Shown one piece after another: positions 22,745-28,948 of a stretch of DNA of 28,948 nt. Both the position numbers and the translations under genes were made by a program. Position 1 is the first letter of the stretch. The number at the start of each line of letters is the position of its first letter. The DNA comes from a virus. Location: positions 1 to 28,948 of the IMG/VR virus record IMGVR_UViG_3300027917_000143; one strand, written 5' to 3'. The notes under the pieces are model-generated. The model was not told the DNA's origin and did not search any database. It worked only from the letters and a program-made list of their open reading frames with translations.

Positions 22745-25048
22745 ATGGCTTTGAAAACAAAAACAATACAATTCGTTCAGGCGGCTGGATTAGACCAAAG
22801 ATGGAAAGGTTCTATTGGTTATGCTGATAATGTAACCAATATGAGAATTGATCCTAATGGTCTTGGTTGGGTTGCTGATCGTGGTATAGAAAGTTGGTGG
22901 AAATTTCCAAGTTCATTTACTATTGTAGGCAACGCAACAAGTATTACAGAAAATTTGCTTTATCCCACAGATGCTTGTTTTATTTGGGAGAAGTCTTCAA
23001 CAGGACAGATATATTATTTCTGGGAGAGAGCAGGTAAACTGATTTATGCTTGGGGTAATAAAAACCAAGGATCAACTTATTCAGGAAACTATTACTACAA
23101 CGATTTTGTTTATCTTGATAGTGATAGACACAATAGAAAAACAAATGATTTAGGAACCCAGTTTATTCCTTATGGTAATAGACTTCTAATCATCAACGGC
23201 TACGACAAGCCTATCTGGTTTAGCGGTAATGAAGATTATAGGCAGTTTGGTTTTTCAATTGCTACACCTTCCGTTCAAGCAACTGCTATTCAGCCTGATT
23301 ATCTATCAGGTCAACAACTTGAAATTGGTTCTGCTTTCCCTGTCTTTGGTGAGAAATCTACACTTGGTCTTGGTTCTCTTGATAATGAGAGATCACAATT
23401 CAATTATTATATGACTACTATTACAGAGGACGGAGCAGAAAGTCCACCTTCTTCTGTAACATCAGTAGACTGGATAGTTGCCTCAAACGCATCACAACCA
23501 GACGAACAAAGACGATTTGGTGTTGTTCTTTATGTTCCACAAGGAGCAGAGGGAACTGCTGCTCGTAGAATATACAGAACTAAAAATATAAAAAGAACTG
23601 GTGCTACTGATAGTAATGATAGTGTATTCTACTTTGTAAAAGAAATAGAAGATAATTCTACCACACACTTTATTGATATAATCCCAGATACTTCACTAAC
23701 AGCACAAGCCCCAGAGAACTTTGCTTCTTCTCGTATCAATACAACCTACAAGGTTGGTGCTACTTGGGACAACCGCATTTGGCTTGCTGGTGGAGACAGC
23801 ACACCTACAAGAATTATTTATAGTGATAAAGGTATACCAGAACAATTTGGTTCTTTCTCTTTCTTTGATGTTGGTAATAGTCAGGGAGGACACATCGTTC
23901 AGTTGTATCCTTACTACAATAACCTTCTTGTATTCCGTCGTAATGCTATTGAGATCATCAGGCGTGACGGACAGGGACTTCCAACTATCTCTACATTAGC
24001 AAGTAACTTGGGAACAGAAGCAGGCAACGCAATTTGTAATGTTCCTAATATGGGTATAATGTTTTTGAATGAAGAAGGTATTTGGCTAATATCTGGTGGT
24101 CTTGATGGTGGTTCATCTGTAACCATTACCAAAGTTAGTGAGACACTTGATAAAGAAATACAAAAAATAAATACCGCAGCAATCCAAAGATCTTGGGCTT
24201 GTTATTCTAAAAAGGAACGTGAGGCTTGGTTCCACTTCCCACAGGACAGCAATTCAATTCCAACAAGAGGAATTGTATTCCATTTAGATAATAACCAGTT
24301 CTCTGCGAGAGGAGCAGTAAATAATGCTAATGAAAATTTGTTTAGATTTACTTGTGCTGCTGCTGATCCAGAGGGTCATTTTGTTTTCGGTCAAGCACCA
24401 AAATGGACTGGGCTTGGAGGGGGTGTTGGATCCCCTATTGTTATTGGCTCTTTTGGTATTGGTGTTTCACCCTTGGCTGTATGGTCTGGTTCTCCAAACT
24501 TCGGTCAAACCTTTTTAGTAAATTCCTTCAATCAGGATACAGCAACCTATAATGTAGCGAATGTAAATAAACCAGAGAGCCTTTGGGAAAGTAACTGGAT
24601 AGACTTTGGAGACAACAGCATAAAACATCGTGTTTATTCTGTTGAGGTTGAACTTCTATCTTATGGAGACAATCCACTACAACTACAATACGCTACTGAT
24701 TATGATGCTACATTCACAACAGCAGGCGAGCAAAAACAAGCCCTAAATGAAAGGGTTTTTACATCAAAAGAAGATCCCGTGTTTGGAGCCAGCGATCCTA
24801 CAATCAGTAAGAATTTCTTTACAATAAACCAAAGTTCTCTACAAGATGGACGCATTATTAGGCTACGCTATGATGTAAATACACAACTGGTAAATCAGTT
24901 CAAGTTTAGAATAAAAACACAACCAGCAATAACAGGATCACCTGCTAATTCTACTTTCCATTTGCTTTCCTTCCATATCAATTACGACAGCAGAGATCAA
25001 ATGGCTCTAAACCAGAATACAAGATTACAGAAGGGGCAAGCAAGATAA
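22745..25048 (+). CDS. Tail nozzle protein (T7 gp12-like)
   Basis: 767 residues, beta-rich. N-terminal ADNVTNMRIDPNGLGWVADRG resembles the propeller start of T7 gp12-like nozzle proteins. A fibronectin-type insertion (about 220-320: YYMTTITEDGAESPPSSV) follows, then propeller repeats (NRIWLAGG, NNLLVFRRNAIEIIRR, GIMFLNEEGIWLIS). Directly behind the adaptor gene, as in short-tailed phages. It forms the tail tip that opens into the host. Confidence 0.8.
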   Translation: MALKTKTIQFVQAAGLDQRWKGSIGYADNVTNMRIDPNGLGWVADRGIESWWKFPSSFTIVGNATSITENLLYPTDACFIWEKSSTGQIYYFWERAGKLIYAWGNKNQGSTYSGNYYYNDFVYLDSDRHNRKTNDLGTQFIPYGNRLLIINGYDKPIWFSGNEDYRQFGFSIATPSVQATAIQPDYLSGQQLEIGSAFPVFGEKSTLGLGSLDNERSQFNYYMTTITEDGAESPPSSVTSVDWIVASNASQPDEQRRFGVVLYVPQGAEGTAARRIYRTKNIKRTGATDSNDSVFYFVKEIEDNSTTHFIDIIPDTSLTAQAPENFASSRINTTYKVGATWDNRIWLAGGDSTPTRIIYSDKGIPEQFGSFSFFDVGNSQGGHIVQLYPYYNNLLVFRRNAIEIIRRDGQGLPTISTLASNLGTEAGNAICNVPNMGIMFLNEEGIWLISGGLDGGSSVTITKVSETLDKEIQKINTAAIQRSWACYSKKEREAWFHFPQDSNSIPTRGIVFHLDNNQFSARGAVNNANENLFRFTCAAADPEGHFVFGQAPKWTGLGGGVGSPIVIGSFGIGVSPLAVWSGSPNFGQTFLVNSFNQDTATYNVANVNKPESLWESNWIDFGDNSIKHRVYSVEVELLSYGDNPLQLQYATDYDATFTTAGEQKQALNERVFTSKEDPVFGASDPTISKNFFTINQSSLQDGRIIRLRYDVNTQLVNQFKFRIKTQPAITGSPANSTFHLLSFHINYDSRDQMALNQNTRLQKGQAR

Positions 25049-25779
25049 TGTCTAAACACTATACAGAAAAACCAAATGTTCGTTTCAGTCAAGTAAAAAG
25101 TGAAAACCTAAACGACAATATAACAAAAACATTAGGCGAGGTAAATGGAAATCTAAATTCTAATAATCTTCCTGTTGATGCTCTAACATTTGATAAGTTT
25201 TCTTCTCCCAACAGAACATCACTAACTTCTAATGCTACAACTAAATTAGATTATGAAGGGGCTACACAAGATTACCATAGTGTTAGACGCTGGAATACTT
25301 TTGAAGACAGCAACGATATGTGGGAGCCAGTTGAAAGTATCAATCTACAAACAGAGAACTGGTCTACGGGCTGGAATAAATTAGTAGATTTTGGAAGTAT
25401 GGATTATACCTTTTTAGATTTTGATGCGAAGGAAGGTATACTTACGGGCTGTGCTGTTATTGATTTCCACCACGGATTAGATAGAATTGTTTATCAAAGT
25501 GATGATACAACCTTCCGTGTTTTTTATGGATATGATTGGTGGACTGAATGGGGTGTGTTTGTAAATGATACACTTGTAGCAGAAACTTCTTGGATTTATG
25601 CTCGTAGGATTACTTGTAATATTCCATTCAAAGTTCCTGTTGGATCACAGAAAGTAAAAATAGATTTGCGTTGGAGAGCAGTAACCAGTAATGCTGTTGG
25701 AACACCATATCAAGGAAACCCAACAAGACCACTTGATATATTTGGAGCGCACATTTGGGTCAGGAATGTAAAGAGGTAA
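25048..25779 (+). CDS. Tail fibre/spike-like protein 1
   Basis: 243 residues. TAATG overlap with the nozzle gene. N-terminal segment with SENLNDNITKTLGEVNGNLNSN, probably a virion-binding helix, then a beta-sandwich-like domain (from about 85 to the end) with a YDWWTEWGVFVNDTL strand. Ends in a beta-strand with a terminal Arg. Probably a host-contact protein. Confidence 0.6.
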   Translation: MSKHYTEKPNVRFSQVKSENLNDNITKTLGEVNGNLNSNNLPVDALTFDKFSSPNRTSLTSNATTKLDYEGATQDYHSVRRWNTFEDSNDMWEPVESINLQTENWSTGWNKLVDFGSMDYTFLDFDAKEGILTGCAVIDFHHGLDRIVYQSDDTTFRVFYGYDWWTEWGVFVNDTLVAETSWIYARRITCNIPFKVPVGSQKVKIDLRWRAVTSNAVGTPYQGNPTRPLDIFGAHIWVRNVKR

Positions 25780-25783
25780 TAAT

Positions 25784-26464
25784 ATGGGACAGATAAATTT
25801 TACAAAATTTAGAGAAGGAGACACACCAGACGCTACTGGTCTAAATGCTCCTTATGATGATCTTGCTGCTGTATCAATTGAAAAAGAAAATACAAAACCA
25901 AACTGGGCTACAAGAGCGCACTTTGATGATACAGGTGAGAAAGCAAATGAATTATTCTTTTATGACTATGATGGTGTATCTGCTTTCCAAACAACCAACA
26001 CAAACTACCAAGTTGTAATAAATGCTGGAACCCCAAGTAGAATTACTTTTCCAGCAGGAACCAGTATGGATGGCGCACACATAATTCGTGCTGGGGCTTC
26101 GGGTATTATTGGAGATATTATTTGTAATACTGATGGGAACGGAGATGGAACACAAGATAGTTATAACTATTTTTCTTTCCGTCTGTTAGTAACTTATAAT
26201 GTAGGTGGAGGAAACCTAACTGATGTTATTGCTGAATGTGGTTATTCTTACACAAGACGATCAAGACTAACCAACGACAGCACAGGTTTAGATAGTGCTT
26301 TGTGGTGGAGGAACTTTTCTTTCTCTGGATTGTGGGCTGTTCCAAATAATAATACACAAATTATTTCAATACAACTTGAAGCAAAAGTAGGACCGAATGG
26401 TGGTGCTGGTAATCAACTTGATGTTACAAGAAATAATATCAACGCAGTTTTGGTGAGGAACTAA
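25784..26464 (+). CDS. Tail fibre/spike-like protein 2
   Basis: 226 residues, 4 nt after protein 1. N-terminus INFTKFREGDTPDATGLNAPYDDLAAVSIEK resembles the attachment segment of phage fibres, then a beta-rich C-terminal domain ending in NAVLVRN. Shape and place match proteins 1 and 3. Confidence 0.6.
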   Translation: MGQINFTKFREGDTPDATGLNAPYDDLAAVSIEKENTKPNWATRAHFDDTGEKANELFFYDYDGVSAFQTTNTNYQVVINAGTPSRITFPAGTSMDGAHIIRAGASGIIGDIICNTDGNGDGTQDSYNYFSFRLLVTYNVGGGNLTDVIAECGYSYTRRSRLTNDSTGLDSALWWRNFSFSGLWAVPNNNTQIISIQLEAKVGPNGGAGNQLDVTRNNINAVLVRN

Positions 26465-26465
26465 T

Positions 26466-27176
26466 ATGGCTTTCGTAAAACCCTACAATTATATAAACAA
26501 CCAAGTTTTAGAAGATACAAACCAACGCTCTAATGAAGAAGCGGCAAAGGTTTATGTGAACCAAGAAATTGTTGCTGCTGATTATGGAACTAATTTAGAT
26601 TATACAGAGATAGAAGCAGGAGAATTCCTACCAGTTACAAACGATCATAAGTTTGCTTCGTCCTTTATCGCAGGACAAAACATTTCAAATGATAATATTG
26701 ATAGGGCTTACTTTACTTCTACAACAAAAGCAAATAACCAAACATCAGCCAGTTCAGTTGTTTATCGGGATTTGTATGGATGTGGTAAAAAAATCAAACT
26801 GGATAGGTCAGCACAAGTTCTTGTAACTTTCCAAGCAGCATTTATCGCAGGAGATAATAGTAATACTACTGGTGGTGATGGTTCAGGTATGTGGGAAAAT
26901 AGGGTTGTTCTACGCCACACAGATTATACTACATCAAATCCTACGCCAGTATATATTGCTGGAACAAGAGGATATGTCTTTGAAGGTGCTGGCGCATCAT
27001 TAGGTCTGCTAAATCCTAACGCTGGTGGGACTGCCGCAAACAGAAGACAAGTCCAGCATCAGTATGTTTTATCTTTATCAAGAGGCGAACACGACTTACA
27101 AATCGCAGTCAATCCAAAAGTAGAATATGGTTGGACTTCTGCGAGAAACTTTTTAGTTGAGGTCTTCTATCTATAA
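26466..27176 (+). CDS. Tail fibre/spike-like protein 3
   Basis: 236 residues, 1 nt after protein 2. N-terminal helix region (residues 1-35), then beta-rich domain with Gly/Asn/Thr-rich loops, ending in a strand (FLVEVFYL). Last gene before a late motif. The three proteins are not close in sequence but similar in size and plan. Confidence 0.6.
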   Translation: MAFVKPYNYINNQVLEDTNQRSNEEAAKVYVNQEIVAADYGTNLDYTEIEAGEFLPVTNDHKFASSFIAGQNISNDNIDRAYFTSTTKANNQTSASSVVYRDLYGCGKKIKLDRSAQVLVTFQAAFIAGDNSNTTGGDGSGMWENRVVLRHTDYTTSNPTPVYIAGTRGYVFEGAGASLGLLNPNAGGTAANRRQVQHQYVLSLSRGEHDLQIAVNPKVEYGWTSARNFLVEVFYL

Positions 27177-27180
27177 GGAC

Positions 27181-27201
27181 TTGACTTATTCACTATTATG
27201 A
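27181..27201 (+). promoter_or_regulatory. Late motif copy 5 (TTGACT-N9-TTATGA)
   Basis: TTGACT (27181-27186), nine bases (TATTCACTA), TTATGA (27196-27201). The Shine-Dalgarno of the next gene (GAGGAA) begins on its last bases, 12 bases before the ATG at 27214. That would leave a very short leader. Confidence 0.55.
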
Positions 27202-27213
27202 GGAAATAAAAAT

Positions 27214-27879
27214 ATGGATCCAATTACATTAGCAATTATCGGTTCAGTCGCAGGAGCGGGAATTGGCGCACTACCACAGATTATTCCTTCCAAGTTTGAA
27301 AGAGAACAGAAGAAGCGACTAAAAGAATTACAGAGAAAAGAAGAACTTGGACTTCTTGGTCTTACTGATAAAGAGCGTCAGGTTCTTGAAGGCAGACTTG
27401 AAACAAAAGCAGATGCCGCAGAAAACTTCGCACAGCAGGAAAGAGAAAGATTGCTTGCTACACAAGCAGGCGGGGCTACTTCTGGTGCTGCTCTACTTGG
27501 CGCACAAGTAGCAAGCGAACAAGAAAGAGAACAAAACAGAGCAATCAGTCAGGCTATTGAAGAGCAAGACCTTGCTAAACAGCAGAGACAGATTGATGAG
27601 ATCCGTGCGTTGGAAGCAGCACAGGGTCAGTATGCTGCTAATAGAGCGCAGGCTATTGCTGGTGTTGTTGGTTCTGGTGTTGAGGCTGGCTTTGGTGCCG
27701 CAGCACAACAGAAGATTATTCAGGGAAATCTAACCCCAAGTGCTAATTCTGTAAATGCTATTAGCGAATTGTATGGTATTAGTGAGGATCAAGCAAGAGG
27801 GCTACTTGAAGTTTCTGCTAAAAACCCAGAAGCCCTACGCCTCTACCAGACACTAAACACACCATCGTCAGGACAATAG
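27214..27879 (+). CDS. Internal/ejection protein with N-terminal membrane segment
   Basis: 221 residues. A Gly/Ala-rich hydrophobic segment (residues 4-24, TLAIIGSVAGAGIGALPQII) is followed by long coiled-coil helices (about 28-150) rich in Gln, Glu and Arg. A short Ala/Gly-rich stretch, VGSGVEAGFGAA, comes near 150. This resembles small podovirus core proteins (T7 gp14 position) that insert into the host envelope during DNA entry. It lies between fibre genes and the giant protein. Confidence 0.7.
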   Translation: MDPITLAIIGSVAGAGIGALPQIIPSKFEREQKKRLKELQRKEELGLLGLTDKERQVLEGRLETKADAAENFAQQERERLLATQAGGATSGAALLGAQVASEQEREQNRAISQAIEEQDLAKQQRQIDEIRALEAAQGQYAANRAQAIAGVVGSGVEAGFGAAAQQKIIQGNLTPSANSVNAISELYGISEDQARGLLEVSAKNPEALRLYQTLNTPSSGQ

Positions 27880-27889
27880 AGGATTTATA

Positions 27890-28948
27890 ATGGGTATAAA
27901 AAATGTAAACGGACAGAATGCTTATGTTATTGAAGCACCCCCTTATGAAAGTAGAACTTCAAGAGGCGAGGGCTACGCACAATACATAACCAATCTTCGT
28001 TGGAAGATGTGGGAAGAAGCACAGAAGTCTATTCAAGTTGAGATGGAATTTGAGAAGATGGCGTATCAGGAACAGATGCGTTTTCTCCGTTCCCAGCAAC
28101 AGCAGATCCAAAGCGATATTGCTGCTACTAACAGACGACTTGCTGACTTGGATAGAATGGAGGCTGATAAGGCTGCTGCTCTTTCACAGCGTAACGCATC
28201 AGCACAAAACACACAGAACGCACAGACAAGATCATTACAATTCCAAGCACAGCCAACTGGGTCTGTATCTACCACAATAGGTAGAACTGCTGCTACACCA
28301 TCATCAGGCAGGGCAAGAACAAGAGCAGATATTCTTGGTGACCTTTCTGGTGATACACAAGATAGTTTTTTGAGGGTTCAGGAAGCAGCCAACATCGCAG
28401 GTGGAACTGAAACCGACCCAACAGCGAGATCACAAACCCAAGCAGCAAAGGCTATGGAGCGTGCTAATTATCAGTTAGGTTCTGGTGGTGGTGTTACTGC
28501 TGGTGACGAACAAGCATTCAAGGCTGCTATTGTTGCTGCCGAAATTGAAAGGGCTGGTGATGCCGCAGAAGCCGCTGGTGGTGATCGTGCGAAAGCAGAG
28601 CAAGATGCTTTATCAAACTTCACAGCAGATTACCAAAGTGATTATAATACACAGATCGCATCAATACCAGAAGAACCTGCTGCTGGAACTGGTGGAGGAA
28701 GAACAGAAGTTCCACCTACCACAACATCAACCACAAGAGGCGGCAGATCAGTTCCCCCAGCAGCGACACTTGCGACAGGTGAAGCACCAAAATACACCGC
28801 AGCAAGAGCAGCCCTAATTGCTGAAAGAGATAGATTAGAAGCACAACTTTCTAATCTTCAACAGCCAGAAGTTCCGCAGTTTGATATGTTGGAAAGAACC
28901 CGTGGTAAGTTCCAGCAGTCTTATGGTGAAGGTGGATTTGGTTTAGCA
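27890..28948 (+). CDS. Giant internal/ejection virion protein, N-terminal part
   Basis: 353 codons from the ATG at 27890 (AGAGGA upstream) to the last base of the window, with no stop. The window ends exactly on a codon boundary, and the frame continues at base 1. N-terminus (residues 1-30) is followed by a coiled coil (about 35-105: QEQMRFLRSQQQQIQSDIAA), then a Ser/Thr/Gly/Ala-rich middle and a Pro-rich end. Together with 1-5211 it would form about 2,089 residues. Truncated only by the window boundary. Confidence 0.8.
   Translation, partial: MGIKNVNGQNAYVIEAPPYESRTSRGEGYAQYITNLRWKMWEEAQKSIQVEMEFEKMAYQEQMRFLRSQQQQIQSDIAATNRRLADLDRMEADKAAALSQRNASAQNTQNAQTRSLQFQAQPTGSVSTTIGRTAATPSSGRARTRADILGDLSGDTQDSFLRVQEAANIAGGTETDPTARSQTQAAKAMERANYQLGSGGGVTAGDEQAFKAAIVAAEIERAGDAAEAAGGDRAKAEQDALSNFTADYQSDYNTQIASIPEEPAAGTGGGRTEVPPTTTSTTRGGRSVPPAATLATGEAPKYTAARAALIAERDRLEAQLSNLQQPEVPQFDMLERTRGKFQQSYGEGGFGLA

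Noticed and set aside
27181-27205. T7-type promoter (CACTAT similarity)
   Set aside because: The likeness to the T7 consensus is partial and no single-subunit RNA polymerase gene is present; kept only as an alternative reading of the motif.
28485-28817. 110-residue Gln-rich frame near the end
   Set aside because: Shadow frame of the Gln/Ala-rich giant gene.

Overview
The window reads as a small tailed phage genome, very probably a podovirus, with low-to-moderate GC. It has terminase, portal, scaffold, capsid, short-tail adaptor and nozzle genes and a huge ejection-type virion protein, and no tape-measure, baseplate or sheath gene. Nothing in it looks like a bacterial chromosome. The host is not identifiable from the sequence. 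Shine-Dalgarno sites (AAGGAG type) and sigma70-type promoters point to a bacterium, and the style of several small basic proteins recalls marine phages (inference). The last reading frame (27890-28948) ends on a complete codon and continues in frame into position 1. The window is therefore probably a complete circular or circularly permuted genome of about 28.9 kb, opened inside one gene that would encode about 2,089 residues.

Layout: 1-5211 is the C-terminal part of the giant virion protein. 5213-6932 holds three small beta-rich structural proteins, the outer two being paralogues. 6937-7635 holds a holin-like membrane protein, a small possible lipoprotein and two tiny Lys-rich proteins. A reverse-strand tRNA (7633-7704, anticodon read as ACG) and a strong bidirectional terminator (7757-7791) separate this from a leftward operon (7824-9360), which encodes a sigma-like protein, a PD-(D/E)XK nuclease and two overlapping small frames. 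9361-9812 is a non-coding, A-tract-rich, repeat-rich divergent region (candidate origin or control region). 9813-12606 is a rightward early region with a membrane protein, a sigma-region-4 protein, three SH3-like small proteins and strong sigma70-type promoters with structured leaders. 12757-21090 is the head module: TerS, TerL, zinc protein, portal, two paralogous zinc-ribbon proteins, an acidic protein, a basic protein, scaffold, another basic protein, capsid and capsid cement. 21205-27176 is the tail module: adaptor, nozzle and three fibre-like proteins. 27214-28948 holds ejection proteins and leads into position 1.

The most interesting pattern is a repeated motif, TTGAC[GCT]-N9/10-TTATGA (one copy TATTGA). 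It occurs once ahead of each of five late units: small structural genes, terminase, capsid, tail and ejection genes. A sixth copy lies on the minus strand. No RNA polymerase gene is present but two sigma-like proteins are, so a phage-specified late sigma recognising this motif is a reasonable hypothesis. Other notable points are a covarying hairpin leader ahead of two early genes, a short ORF that runs through a terminator ahead of the tail genes, and the absence of any recognisable DNA polymerase, helicase, primase, integrase or endolysin.
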